Positions 36,978-47,090 of a DNA stretch of 64,000 nucleotides are shown here, one piece after another; the stretch's first letter is position 1; every line of letters begins with the position of its first letter. The notes beneath the pieces are model-generated. The model saw only the letters and a list, made by a program, of their open reading frames with translations. It was not told the origin of the DNA and did not search any database. Both the position numbers and the translations under genes were made by a program. The stretch is from Paucibacter sp. DJ2R-2 (GTDB taxonomy: Bacteria > Pseudomonadota > Gammaproteobacteria > Burkholderiales > Burkholderiaceae_C), in contig NZ_JAJIRT010000001.1 of assembly GCF_025717675.1 (NCBI RefSeq), forward strand, positions 1,364,001 through 1,428,000. Reading direction: 5' to 3'.

Positions 36978-38528
36978 ATGAGCGAAGCAAACAAGCGCCT
37001 GGAGCATTTGACTCGAGCCGACTTGCTGGGCATACGCCGGGGCATCGAAAAAGAAAGCCTGCGCGCGCGCCCGGGCGGTCAGTTGGCACTCACGCCCCAC
37101 CCGGCGGCCCTGGGCTCGGCCCTGACCCACCCCCACATCACCACCGACTTCAGCGAATCCCAGGTCGAGCTGATCACCGGCGTGCACGCCGGCGTGGACA
37201 GCTGCCTGCTCGAATTGACCGAGGTGCACCAAGCTGTCTACCAGACCCTGCACGAAATGAGCTGCTGCGGCCAGAGCAGCGAGGAAGAGCGGCTCTGGGT
37301 CGGCTCCATGCCCTGCGGCCTGCCCACCGACGAGACCATCCCCCTGGGCCGCTACGGCCATTCCAATGTCGGCCGCAGCAAGAGCGTCTACCGCATGGGT
37401 CTGGGCCAGCGCTACGGCCGGCGCATGCAGACGATCTCGGGCATCCACTACAACTGGTCCCTGCCCGGCGTCAGCAGCGAGCAGTACTTCGCCCTGATCC
37501 GCAATTTCCGCCGCCATTCCTTTTTGCTGCTGTATCTCTTTGGCGCCTCGCCGGCCCTGTGCTCCAGCTTTGTGCAGGGTCGCCAGCACGAGCTGCAGTC
37601 GCTCAACAGCGGCACGCTCTATATGCCGCATGGCACCTCGCTGCGCATGGGCCGCCTGGGCTACCAGAGCGATGCCCAGGCTTCGCTGGCGGTCAGCTAC
37701 AACTGCCTGGAAAGCTATGCCGATTCATTGCAAGAAGCGCTGACGCGGCCGTATCCGGCCTATGAGGCCATCGGCGTGCAGAACCCCGGCGGCGACTACA
37801 ACCAGCTCAGCACCAGCCTGCTGCAGATCGAAAACGAGTTCTACGGCACCATCCGGCCCAAGCGCGTGATCCGCTCGGGCGAGCGCCCCCTGCATGCGCT
37901 GCGCGAGCGCGGCGTCGAGTATGTGGAAGTGCGCTGCATGGACCTCGACCCCTTTGTTCCGGTAGGCATCGCCGCCCAGACCGTGCGCTTCCTGGACGTC
38001 TTCCTCCTGCACTGCCTGCTCAGCGACAGCCCGCCGGACACGCCCGAAGAGATCCGCGCCCTGGGCCAAAACCAGCACCTGGTGGCCGCACGCGGCCGCG
38101 AGCCAGGCCTGCGCTTGCAAACCCCGGACGGCGGCAGCCGCACGCTGCAGGACTGGGGCTCGGAGCTGCTGGAAGCCTGCGCGCCCATGGCGGCCGCGCT
38201 CGATGCCGCCCATGGAGGCGAGGATTACCGCGCCGCTTTGGACGCCGCCCGCCAGACCCTGGCCGAGCCCGACAGCACCCCGTCTGCCCGCGTGCTGGCA
38301 GCCATGGCCGAGCGCTTTGACAACTCCTACGTCGGCTTTGTCCGCCAGCAGTCCGAGGCCACCCGCGCCCTGCTGCTGGACTTGCCCTACAGCGCCGAGC
38401 TGGCGCAGCGCTTTGCCGAGCAAGCCGCCGCGTCGCTGGCGGAGCAGGCGCGCATCGAACAAGCGGACACCTTGCCGTTTGAGGCCTACCGCCAGCAATA
38501 TCTGGCGCCGGAGCGCATGGAAGTCTGA
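36978..38528 (+). CDS. gshA: Glutamate–cysteine ligase
   Basis: Catalyses the first step of glutathione synthesis. It is the proteobacterial (E. coli-like) type of 516 residues: GIRRGIEKESLRARPGGQLA, ITTDFSESQVELIT, YRMGLGQRYGRRMQTISGIH, YNWSLPG, and GVEYVEVRCMDLDPFVPVGI. The ATG giving MSEANKRLEHLTR has GGGGA 9 bases upstream; a TTG five codons earlier is a weaker choice. It diverges from the diguanylate cyclase gene. Confidence 0.96.
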   Translation: MSEANKRLEHLTRADLLGIRRGIEKESLRARPGGQLALTPHPAALGSALTHPHITTDFSESQVELITGVHAGVDSCLLELTEVHQAVYQTLHEMSCCGQSSEEERLWVGSMPCGLPTDETIPLGRYGHSNVGRSKSVYRMGLGQRYGRRMQTISGIHYNWSLPGVSSEQYFALIRNFRRHSFLLLYLFGASPALCSSFVQGRQHELQSLNSGTLYMPHGTSLRMGRLGYQSDAQASLAVSYNCLESYADSLQEALTRPYPAYEAIGVQNPGGDYNQLSTSLLQIENEFYGTIRPKRVIRSGERPLHALRERGVEYVEVRCMDLDPFVPVGIAAQTVRFLDVFLLHCLLSDSPPDTPEEIRALGQNQHLVAARGREPGLRLQTPDGGSRTLQDWGSELLEACAPMAAALDAAHGGEDYRAALDAARQTLAEPDSTPSARVLAAMAERFDNSYVGFVRQQSEATRALLLDLPYSAELAQRFAEQAAASLAEQARIEQADTLPFEAYRQQYLAPERMEV

Positions 38529-38540
38529 GACAGATCCGGT

Positions 38541-38792
38541 TCAGCGTCCGCTGGGTGCTCCGGCCAGGTACGACGATCGCCCAAGGCCAAGGAACAAGGG
38601 AAAGGTGAGTGGCCATAGGGGCACTGCAAAGGCCAGAGCGACAAACACCACCGTCCGAAATTTCCAGGTACAAGCCAGTTCGCTAGGCTCTGGCCGGAAA
38701 GCGGTGAACACCCAGCGCAGGTAAACCCTGATCAAGATCAGAACAAGAAAGAAGCCCAGAAGGGCGCTCAGCTTTGCGAGGTCGAAATTCAT
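38541..38792 (-). CDS. Small membrane protein of unknown function
   Basis: An 83-residue protein, MNFDLAKLSALLGFFLVLIL, with one hydrophobic helix near residues 7–27 and a second near 47–70 (VVFVALAFAVPLWPLTFPLF). Between them is a polar loop with the sequence FRPEPSELACTWKF. No family was recognised. It is convergent with gshA (12-base gap). A start 16 codons upstream is possible. Supported only by hydrophobic pattern and coding-like composition. Confidence 0.5.
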   Translation of the reverse strand: MNFDLAKLSALLGFFLVLILIRVYLRWVFTAFRPEPSELACTWKFRTVVFVALAFAVPLWPLTFPLFLGLGRSSYLAGAPSGR

Positions 38793-39022
38793 GAATGCTC
38801 TGTCTTGGATTCGATTGACTCGGACTCGTTTCAGCCGCAAGAGGGGTCCTCATGCGGGCCGACTGATGAATGAAGTGCAAGCCAGATCGGAGTCTGGCGG
38901 AACTGAGGGTCGGGATTGTGGGTCGGCCAATTCAAAGTCCGCCATCACCCTTATGGGTGCTGGCCGAAGCATTGCTGCATGACGCCACCGTGTCCCTGCC
39001 AATGCCGCTCATTTTGAGACCT

Positions 39023-39257
39023 AGGGCAGGCGCAACTCCGCGATCTGCCAGCCAAACAAGCCCTGGCGATGCAGGACCAGCTCGACCGGCTCCTCATCCT
39101 CGCCCGCCTGGCGGATGCTGAAGACAAATCGCTGCGGATGTTCATAGCCCATCGCCGTCTCGACCCGGGGCGGCGGCACGGAGGCTTCGCTACCTTGCGG
39201 GCGCGGCAGGGCCGCACTGGCGGGCGGCACGCCCTGCAGCAAGCGGGCCAGGCTGGC
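39023..39257 (-). pseudogene. Truncated duplicate of the DUF2939 gene 3' end (direct-repeat copy 1)
   Basis: These 235 bases match 39968–40202 with roughly 15 substitutions and no gaps. They encode the last ~75 residues of the DUF2939-type protein (LLQGVPPASAALPRPQGSEA through LFGWQIAELRLP). Upstream the frame meets a stop after about ten unrelated residues, so no signal peptide or start is present. The stop codon differs from that of the full copy (TAG rather than TGA). A partial duplication of the neighbouring gene is the simplest reading. Confidence 0.85.
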
Positions 39258-39275
39258 ACCAGACTGGCCTCGGCG

Positions 39276-39866
39276 TCAGCGACGCTCGCAGGCCGTCGCG
39301 TCACAGCTCACCCGGCAATGCGGCGTCTTGGCCTCCGGGCACAGTTGCCCGCTCAATGAGCCAGGCAGACGCAAGACCACGGTGGCATGGCAGCGCGACC
39401 CGGCGTAGTCGGGAATTGCAACAAGGCCGACATCAAGGCTGAGGCCCGCAAACGCAGGTCGCGCCTGCACCAGGCTTTGCGCCAGCAGCGCCCCGCGCTG
39501 AGACATCAAGGTCAGAGTGGCTGACAGCTGCTTCCCAGTTGGATCAAGAAGCGTCGGACCAGCCAGCCGAGGATCCAAGCGAATGAGGACCTCCTGCGGA
39601 GCCAGCTCGAACTCCTTGAACACATCGAGGAATCGGGTCAGTGCTGCATGCCCCTTGGCATCCAGCATCGCTTGATCGGTCGCAAAGGACAGACAGGCGG
39701 ACAGATGCACGACCGGCGCTGGGGGAGGCAGGGACGACCAGGCGGCCGTGCTCCAGCTCAGCACGCCAAGGGCTAGCGCCCAAGCAGCTTGCGTTGAGCG
39801 CCTGAACTGGCGTCGCGCTGCGACTCCTGGAAGGCCCAAGCTGATGTGCGGCGGGGATGCGTTCAT
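39276..39866 (-). CDS. Secreted protein with a possible OmpA-like domain
   Basis: A 196-residue protein with an export signal (AAWALALGVLSWSTAAWSSL). The body reads LSACLSFATDQAMLDAKGHA, ALTRFLDVFKEFELAPQEVL, and later LMSQRGALLAQSLVQARPAF. The order of strand–helix elements and the LSxxRA-like block faintly resemble OmpA-like peptidoglycan-binding domains, but the key aspartate/arginine residues are not clearly placed, so this is only a guess. A cysteine-rich C-terminus (CHATVVLRL, CPEAKTPHCRVSCDATAC) is unusual. GGGAGAA lies ~8 bases upstream of the chosen ATG. It lies between the two copies of the 235-bp repeat. Confidence 0.65.
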   Translation of the reverse strand: MNASPPHISLGLPGVAARRQFRRSTQAAWALALGVLSWSTAAWSSLPPPAPVVHLSACLSFATDQAMLDAKGHAALTRFLDVFKEFELAPQEVLIRLDPRLAGPTLLDPTGKQLSATLTLMSQRGALLAQSLVQARPAFAGLSLDVGLVAIPDYAGSRCHATVVLRLPGSLSGQLCPEAKTPHCRVSCDATACERR

Positions 39867-39965
39867 CGGTCTTCTCCCATCAAGTCTCTGCTCCGTCGAT
39901 TGATGCATTCATCCATCCATCCACCACTCCTGAGGTGGCGCGCGCTGCATTAGCGCCACCCCGGT

Positions 39966-40514
39966 TCAGGGCAAGCGCAACTCCGCGATCTGCCAGCCAA
40001 ACAAACCCTGGCGATGCAGGACCAGCTCGACCGGCTCCTCATCCTCACCCGCCTGACGGATGCTGAAGACAAAACGCTGCGGGTGTTCATAGCCCATCGC
40101 CGTCTCGACCCGGGGCGGCGGCACGGCCGCTTCGCTGCCTTGCGGGCGCGGCAGGGCCGCACTCGTGGGCGGCACACCCTGCAGCAAGCGGGCCAGGCTG
40201 GCCGGGGTGATCAGGGCATCGACCATGGGGCCCAACAAGGCACTGGCCACGGCCGCGCCCATGGCGCGGGCCGGGCTGGGCGGCTCCGCCGAACCGGGGC
40301 TGCGCGAGTTGACCAGACGCTGTTGCACCCCGAGCTTGACGCTGGCGCGCAGGCTGGGAAAGTCAACCCAGGCGGCCAGGGCTGCGCCGTCGCGAACGCT
40401 GGCCGCCTGGCGCATCTGCAACAGGGCCAGATAGGGGCTGGCATAGAGCAGCAGGCCGAATACCAGCGCCGCCGCCCACAGAAGTCGTTTGGTGTTGAAG
40501 CGGGCCATGGCCAT
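39966..40514 (-). CDS. DUF2939-type membrane-anchored protein
   Basis: A 182-residue protein with an N-terminal membrane anchor (LLWAAALVFGLLLYASPYLA). The DUF2939-like start YLALLQMRQAASVRDGAALA, AWVDFPSLRASVKLGVQQRL follows, then a helix region (AMGAAVASALLGPMVDALI) and a beta-rich C-terminus ending LVLHRQGLFGWQIAELRLP. Function unknown. Its last 235 bases are repeated upstream of the neighbouring gene. It starts 4 bases after the LysE-family stop, so the two form an operon. A start two codons later is equally possible. Confidence 0.8.
   Translation of the reverse strand: MAMARFNTKRLLWAAALVFGLLLYASPYLALLQMRQAASVRDGAALAAWVDFPSLRASVKLGVQQRLVNSRSPGSAEPPSPARAMGAAVASALLGPMVDALITPASLARLLQGVPPTSAALPRPQGSEAAVPPPRVETAMGYEHPQRFVFSIRQAGEDEEPVELVLHRQGLFGWQIAELRLP
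39968..40202. repeat. 235-bp direct repeat, copy 2 (within DUF2939 gene)
   Basis: Partner of 39023–39257, with roughly 94% identity by eye over equal lengths. The two copies start 945 bases apart in the same orientation, so recombination between them would delete the secreted-protein gene between. Confidence 0.88.
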
Positions 40515-40518
40515 GGTT

Positions 40519-41157
40519 TCAGCGCTCGACCAGAGCCAGCTTGAGGCCAAAACCCAGGAACAAGGCGCCGATGGCCCGGTTCAGCCAGGCCACCAGGCGC
40601 TCGCTGGCCGAGATGCGCCGGCTGGCCTGCGCCGTGGACCACGCCAGAAAATGGCACCAGAGCATGCCGTTGATATTGAAGACCAGGCCCAGGAAGACAA
40701 AGGCCAGCGGTTTGCTGGCGGCATCAGGCGCGATGAACTGGGGCACAAAGGCCAGGAAGAACAGCGCCACCTTGGGGTTCAGCACATTGGTCAGCAAGCC
40801 CTGGAGATAGATGCTGCGCAAGGGCCGAGGCGTGGGTAGCGCCAGCGCTTGGTCGCTCGATTCGGGCGCGGCACGCTTGAGCAGCAAGCCCAGGCCCATA
40901 TAGACCAGGTAAGCGGCGCCCAAGAGCTTGACCAGCCCGAAGGCCCAGCTCGAGGCCGCCATCAAGGCTGACAGGCCCAGGGCCGCCGCCAGCACATGAA
41001 CAAAAGTCCCCGTGCCGATGCCGAGCGCGGCCGCCGAGCCCGCACGCCAACCCTGGCTCGCGCTGCGCGCCATGATGAGCAGGGAGTCCGGGCCCGGCGC
41101 GATATTGAGCAGCAGGCCGGAGATGATGAAAAGGGTCAGGTCTTGCGTGCCGAACAT
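40519..41157 (-). CDS. LysE/RhtB-family amino-acid exporter
   Basis: A 212-residue inner-membrane exporter, six helices. The family signature is present: FIISGLLLNIAPGPDSLLIM, ARSASQGWRAGSAAALGIGT, YLVYMGLGLL and LTNVLNPKVALFFLAFVPQF. Substrate unknown (amino acids such as homoserine, threonine or lysine are typical). First gene of a two-gene operon with the DUF2939 protein. Confidence 0.92.
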   Translation of the reverse strand: MFGTQDLTLFIISGLLLNIAPGPDSLLIMARSASQGWRAGSAAALGIGTGTFVHVLAAALGLSALMAASSWAFGLVKLLGAAYLVYMGLGLLLKRAAPESSDQALALPTPRPLRSIYLQGLLTNVLNPKVALFFLAFVPQFIAPDAASKPLAFVFLGLVFNINGMLWCHFLAWSTAQASRRISASERLVAWLNRAIGALFLGFGLKLALVER

Positions 41158-41284
41158 GGGGAACAGTTTCTCGCTGAGTGGGCTGAAGCAGCAAGCCGCA
41201 GCTTAATGGAACTGCTGCCCAGGCTCGCTGCGCAAACGCTCCTAGAATCGCGCGCCCCCCTGCCCCCCGCACAAGATCACGCCC

Positions 41285-42991
41285 ATGATTCGCCAACCCG
41301 AACGCTGGGCCGCCCAGTTGCAAACTGCCTTGCCAGCCATGCTCCTGGCACTGAGCTGGCTGATCCCCAAACACGAAGCGCCCTGGCTGGCCTTTCACAG
41401 CGACCTGTGTGCCGCAGCCGCCTTGGTGATGGCCGTTCTGGTCTGGCTGAGGCAGAGTGAAGACCGCATGCTGCGCATGCCCAGCCTGGCACTTGCCGCG
41501 CTGCTGCTGGCCGCAGTACCTGCGCTGCAATTCGCTTTTGGCCTGATTCATTTTGGGGGCGACGCTTTGATGGCTTCGCTCTACCTGGTCGGGTTCGCCT
41601 GGGCGGTGCTGGTCGGCGCCCACGGTGGGCCGGACGCGGCACTGAGGCTGAGCCGGATTGCTCCCTGGCTGCTGGGCGCGGCCCTGATTTCGGCCTTCAT
41701 TGCGAGCTTGCAGTGGCTGCGCATCGACACAGGCATGGAGTGGCTGCTGCGCACTCGACCCATGGCCCGGCCCTATGGCAACCTCGCTCAGACGAATCTC
41801 CTGGCCAGCCTGCTGGTACTCGGGCAGTTGGCCGCACTGGGCTTGCATCAGTGCGGAAAGCTCGGCTTGCGCAGTTTGATTGCACTCAGCCTGGTCTTGT
41901 GGGCCGGCATTGCCATGAGTGGCTCCCGGACCGGGCGTTTGGAGTTGCTGGTCCTGCTGGCCTGGCTGCTACTGATTCAGAGCCGGGCCGACCTGCGCTT
42001 GAGTCGATGTGCCATGCTTGGATTCGGCGCACTCGGGCTGCTGCTGTTTTCTGCCTGGCCCCTGCTGGAGAGCGCGCTGGGGCTAGGCCGTGTTCAAGTG
42101 ACCGTTCATATGGGCAGTCATTCCATGCTCGAAGCCGGTACCCGGGCCATCCACTGGCGAACCCTGGTTGACGCCTTGCAGGAGTCACCGCTGTGGGGCT
42201 TCGGCTGGAACCAGGTCGCTGTGGCACAGACCAGCGCGGCACTGAACCACCCGGCCAGCTACGAATTCATCGAACACAGCCACAACCTGCTGCTCGATCT
42301 GCTGGTCTGGAACGGCCTGCCGCTCGGTGGGCTCTTGATCCTCGGACTGCTCGGCTGGCTGAGCTTTCAGCTGCGCGCCTGCCGCACCCCTCGGGCCGCC
42401 TGCTTGCTGGCCGGGCTGCTGATGCTGCTGACGCACGCCATGACCGAGTACCCCTTGGAGTACTTCATCTTTCTGCTGCCACTGGGCTTGATGATGGGCG
42501 AGCTGGAAGCCATGCAAGCCACAGGCCAAACCTGGCGCGTACCGCGACCGCTGATCCTCACCGCAGGCCTGTTGAGCGTGGCCCTGTTGACTGCGATTGC
42601 GCTTGAATACCCCAGGCACGAGCGGAACCATCGCCGCATGCAGAGTGACTACGAGGCCGGCCAGATGCAAGCAGCACCCCCGCCCCCTGACGCCAGATTC
42701 ACACTGCTCACGCAGTTGCAGCCCCTGCCCGAGCTGCTCTTGATCAGCGATACGAGCAGCTACTCCGATGCACAGATTCGGCAACTGGCGCAGTTGGCCG
42801 AGCGTTTTGCCTACGCGCCGGTTCTCGAACAGCGTGCGCGACTTCTGCAACAGCAAGGGCAAGTGGAAGCGGCCCGTCACACCGTCGACCTCTTGTGCAA
42901 GCTGCATCAAAAGAAAGACTGCGCGCGTGTCCATGAGCGCTTCGGCATGGGCACAAACCCGAAAAAAATGAGTCAAGAGCCTGGGCGATAA
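41285..42991 (+). CDS. PglL-like O-oligosaccharyltransferase / O-antigen ligase family protein
   Basis: A 568-residue polytopic protein with about ten helices, then a soluble C-terminal region from about residue 440. The ligase signature is TRPMARPYGNLAQTNLLASL (PglL_A-like), SGSRTGRLELLVLL, and the periplasmic loop with WRTLVDALQESPLWGFGWNQ and EFIEHSHNLLLDLLVWNGLP, containing the conserved histidine and the H-NL-D pattern. In Burkholderiales such proteins glycosylate pilins or other exported proteins. The soluble tail with repeated leucines and glutamines resembles a TPR-like region (Wzy_C_2). A PEP-CTERM gene lies downstream. Confidence 0.85.
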   Translation: MIRQPERWAAQLQTALPAMLLALSWLIPKHEAPWLAFHSDLCAAAALVMAVLVWLRQSEDRMLRMPSLALAALLLAAVPALQFAFGLIHFGGDALMASLYLVGFAWAVLVGAHGGPDAALRLSRIAPWLLGAALISAFIASLQWLRIDTGMEWLLRTRPMARPYGNLAQTNLLASLLVLGQLAALGLHQCGKLGLRSLIALSLVLWAGIAMSGSRTGRLELLVLLAWLLLIQSRADLRLSRCAMLGFGALGLLLFSAWPLLESALGLGRVQVTVHMGSHSMLEAGTRAIHWRTLVDALQESPLWGFGWNQVAVAQTSAALNHPASYEFIEHSHNLLLDLLVWNGLPLGGLLILGLLGWLSFQLRACRTPRAACLLAGLLMLLTHAMTEYPLEYFIFLLPLGLMMGELEAMQATGQTWRVPRPLILTAGLLSVALLTAIALEYPRHERNHRRMQSDYEAGQMQAAPPPPDARFTLLTQLQPLPELLLISDTSSYSDAQIRQLAQLAERFAYAPVLEQRARLLQQQGQVEAARHTVDLLCKLHQKKDCARVHERFGMGTNPKKMSQEPGR

Positions 42992-43067
42992 TGGCGCTCA
43001 TAACAATAAACAATATCGGCGAGCTGTGCTCTACAGACCGTCCCATTCACTCAGGCGAGGAACTCCC

Positions 43068-43700
43068 ATGAAAAAATATTTTGCGACCGCCCTCGTGGCC
43101 ATGGCCGCGACCCTTGGCGCTTCTCATGCGCAGGCTCAGTTCAGCAGCGCTTCTGGCCCTGTGACTCCGCCACCCCTAGGTTCCGAAGCGAATCCATACC
43201 GTGCCCACTTTGTCGATCACCACGCCAACGGGGAAAGCACTTACTACTTCTGGCAACACGTTTCAAACAGCTGGTACGCAGCGCCCCGGCAGCTTGAGAC
43301 GCAAGGCGCCGCCGGTCATCACGTGGGGTATCAGATTTCCGTCTCGCCTGGAACCTACAACACGATGGTGTTCAATTCAGTTCAGATCGGCAGCTTTCAA
43401 GCCGAAGGCCTGACTGTCAGCGTCAATGGTGTCGCCATCACTGAGAATTTTTCCAGCGGATCGGTTTTGAACTTCGGGCCCAATGTGCGCAGCTTTGAGG
43501 TCTACAGCCGCAATGGCAGTCTGCCTGTGACCAGTTCCAACACCTTGTTCCCCTTGCTGGTGAGTTTCACTGGCTCGGCATCTGGGATGGATTGGAAGAC
43601 CATCACTTCCGCTGTCCCGGAAACCGAGACCTATGTGCTCATGCTGCTCGGTTTGGCGTTGCTCGGCGGCACTTTCGGTCGCCGCAAATCCAAGGCCTGA
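43068..43700 (+). CDS. PEP-CTERM sorting-domain protein
   Basis: A 210-residue exported protein with a signal peptide (ALVAMAATLGASHAQA/QF). The middle is beta-rich and of unknown function. The C-terminus is a PEP-CTERM sorting signal (AVPETETYVLMLLGLALLGG, then FGRRKSKA), the target of a PEP-type exosortase such as XrtA. No such exosortase is in this window, and the XrtH at 7.8 kb recognises a different tail. GAGGAA lies 6–8 bases before the ATG. It follows the PglL-like gene by 76 bases. Confidence 0.9.
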   Translation: MKKYFATALVAMAATLGASHAQAQFSSASGPVTPPPLGSEANPYRAHFVDHHANGESTYYFWQHVSNSWYAAPRQLETQGAAGHHVGYQISVSPGTYNTMVFNSVQIGSFQAEGLTVSVNGVAITENFSSGSVLNFGPNVRSFEVYSRNGSLPVTSSNTLFPLLVSFTGSASGMDWKTITSAVPETETYVLMLLGLALLGGTFGRRKSKA

Positions 43701-43735
43701 ACCAGGCCGAATCCGCTGATGCAGCGGCGACGGCG

Positions 43736-43756
43736 GCTGCTCTGACTCAGAGCAGC
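43736..43756. repeat. 21-bp perfect palindrome at a convergent gene junction
   Basis: GCTGCTCTGA-C-TCAGAGCAGC. It overlaps the stop codon of the DUF3147 gene and ends the PEP-CTERM transcription unit from the other side. There is no T-run on either strand, so termination is possible but not clear. Confidence 0.6.
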
Positions 43757-44100
43757 TCCACCCCAAAGCGCCGCATCAGCGCCGCGAAGGCCACAAAGCA
43801 CAGCACTGCAAACACAGCGCTGAGCAGCAAGGCCGGCCAGAAGCCCAGGCGCGCCAGCAGGGCCGGGAAGAGTAGGAACATGGGCAGGGTCGGCAGCACG
43901 TACCAGAAGGTGTAGCGCGCGTGATTGGCGATCTTGTCCATGGGCTGCTGCTCCAGCTGCAACCAGATCAGGGTCAGCAGGGTGACCAGGGGCAGGGCGG
44001 CGATCAAGCCGCCGAGCCTGTCATTGCGCCGGGCGAACTCCGACACCGCCACCACCACCGCGGCCGTGGCCAGGTACTTGATCAAGAGCCAGCTGTTCAT
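43747..44100 (-). CDS. DUF3147 family membrane protein
   Basis: A 117-residue inner-membrane protein with four hydrophobic helices, starting MNSWLLIKYLATAAVVVAVS, EFARRNDRLGGLIAALPLVT, which is the DUF3147 signature. Function unknown. The ATG giving MNSW was chosen over a start eight codons upstream. Encoded convergently with the PEP-CTERM gene. Confidence 0.9.
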   Translation of the reverse strand: MNSWLLIKYLATAAVVVAVSEFARRNDRLGGLIAALPLVTLLTLIWLQLEQQPMDKIANHARYTFWYVLPTLPMFLLFPALLARLGFWPALLLSAVFAVLCFVAFAALMRRFGVELL

Positions 44101-44164
44101 CGGCCCAGTGTAGGCGCGCCGCATGACTTCCAGCGCCGCCGCAGGTGCCGCCTAGGATGCGCGC

Positions 44165-44701
44165 ATGACGCATACCTTGACCTCTGCCCACCGGGCCCTG
44201 GCTGCCGCCGGCCTGCTCCTCACCACAGGCCTCCTACACGCCGCCGCCCTGCCCGAAGCCCTGAAAGCCACTGCCTCGCAGCAGCAGACCATGGAACTGC
44301 AAGCCACCGGCGTGCAGATCTATGAATGCAAAGCCGTCAAGGATGCCCAGCCGGCCCGTTTCGAGTGGGCTTTCAAAGCACCCGAGGCCGAGCTCTTCGA
44401 CGCCCAAGGCCGCAGTATGGGTAAGCATTACGCCGGCCCGAGCTGGGAGTTCCAGGACGGCAGCAAGGTGGTCGGCGAAGTACGGGCCCGCGATGCCGGC
44501 CCCGATGCCAAGGCCATTCCCTGGCTGCTCTTGAGCGCCAAATCCAACAGCGGCAGCGGCGTTTTTGCCAAGACCGTCGCCATCCAGCGCATCGACACCG
44601 TGGGCGGACAAGCCCCGGCTGAGGGCTGCGGCGCCGAGACGCTGGGCCGTGAAGCGCGCATCAGTTACCGTGCCGCCTACCGTTTTTTCGAGACCAAGTG
44701 A
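44165..44701 (+). CDS. DUF3455 domain-containing secreted protein
   Basis: A 178-residue protein with a signal peptide (AAAGLLLTTGLLHA/AA). The DUF3455 domain begins ATGVQIYECKA and includes RFEWAFKAPEAELFDAQGRS, HYAGPSWEFQDGSKVVGEVR and a conserved Cys in AEGCG. The family is common in Burkholderiales and of unknown function. Followed after 3 bases by a GNAT acetyltransferase gene. Confidence 0.9.
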   Translation: MTHTLTSAHRALAAAGLLLTTGLLHAAALPEALKATASQQQTMELQATGVQIYECKAVKDAQPARFEWAFKAPEAELFDAQGRSMGKHYAGPSWEFQDGSKVVGEVRARDAGPDAKAIPWLLLSAKSNSGSGVFAKTVAIQRIDTVGGQAPAEGCGAETLGREARISYRAAYRFFETK

Positions 44702-44704
44702 TCC

Positions 44705-45148
44705 ATGACTGAGAACACCACCGCATCCCGCTGCCAGCTGCGCCAGGCCTTGCGCAGCGACATCCCCGGCATGCACCGGGTGCGCCGCGCCGTGCGCGAG
44801 AACCCATTGACCAGCGACGTGATCCGCGAAGAGCATTACATCCCCGCGATCGAGAGCAGCGGCCGGGGCTGGGTGGTCGAGGAAGCCGGGGAAGTGCGCG
44901 CCTTTGCCGTGGGCAATAGCCAGACCGGCAATATCTGGGCCTTGTTTGTGGACCCCGCCCATGAAGGCCGCGGCTTCGGCCGCCAGTTGCAAGCCGTCAT
45001 GGTGGACTGGCTGTTCAGCGAGGGCCTGGAGCGCCTGAACCTGGGAACGGCACCAGGCACCCGAGCCGAGGCCTTCTATCGGGCCACGGGCTGGACGTAC
45101 CTGGGCATTGACGCCCATGGCGAGGCCAGCTTCGAGATGCGGCGCTAA
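44705..45148 (+). CDS. GNAT-family N-acetyltransferase
   Basis: A 147-residue acetyltransferase. The acetyl-CoA-binding motif A is NIWALFVDPAHEGRGFGRQL (the RGxG-type loop as EGRGFGRQL), and the C-terminal part is LNLGTAPGTRAEAFYRATGW. Substrate unknown. It is probably cotranscribed with the DUF3455 gene. Confidence 0.9.
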   Translation: MTENTTASRCQLRQALRSDIPGMHRVRRAVRENPLTSDVIREEHYIPAIESSGRGWVVEEAGEVRAFAVGNSQTGNIWALFVDPAHEGRGFGRQLQAVMVDWLFSEGLERLNLGTAPGTRAEAFYRATGWTYLGIDAHGEASFEMRR

Positions 45149-45422
45149 GGCAGAGCGCCGAGGCCGTGGTGTTGAGCTGCCTGCAAGGTCAAGGACCCGG
45201 CCGGTTCATCGCCACAGACTTCAATGGAGACTGCAGCCGGGAAGAGTCATCGCCCTGCTCGTGATGAAGGTCAGCTGAAGGCCACAAGGCGGCCACGGCA
45301 TCCGCCGAGCTGCCCGGTTAGTCGATGACGACAAGCGCAGCACCGTTGCCGATCGCGCCCACCGCGTCTGCCTCCGCGCGGTACGGGATGCATTGGCGGG
45401 AAACACCGGTTAACCTTCGGCC

Positions 45423-46739
<1,317 letters not shown>

Positions 46740-47090
46740 CAGCTTCGCAAATCGCGCATGTCTAGGACTGTCGCAGGATTGTGGGCATACCCCCCACGGG
46801 GAGAGCAAGTCACTGCCGATCGGTACAGAACGCCGCAGGCAGTCCTCATCCCAAGTGTGTCCCTATCGGCAATATCGGTGCGAGCGCAGTGGGCATTGCC
46901 TTCCATCTTGCCGGCTCCGGCCTCTTCGCGAGCATCAAGACATCTGGAGCCATCTACAGCTGCACCGTGCTTCTCTCGGGTGGCATCCATCCCAGCGGAG
47001 GATGCGCACAAGTGTCTGCTCTGGCTTCTCTCACATAGCCAGGCGTCGCTTCACAAGGCTGCGGTCGCAGGCTGAAGCCGGTGCTGACGC
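46740..47090. other. 351-bp intergenic stretch, no gene seen
   Basis: Lies between the oxidoreductase gene and the convergent DUF4440 gene. Short open frames exist (for example near 46781–47038) but have no ribosome-binding site or family resemblance. No terminator with a T-run was found. Confidence 0.55.

Noticed and set aside
45149-45422. Possible small gene between the GNAT and oxidoreductase genes
   Set aside because: Only a 61-codon minus-strand frame is open, with no start signal or coding pattern.
46758-47075. Short plus-strand frames between the oxidoreductase and DUF4440 genes
   Set aside because: No ribosome-binding site, overlapping alternatives in other frames and no family resemblance.
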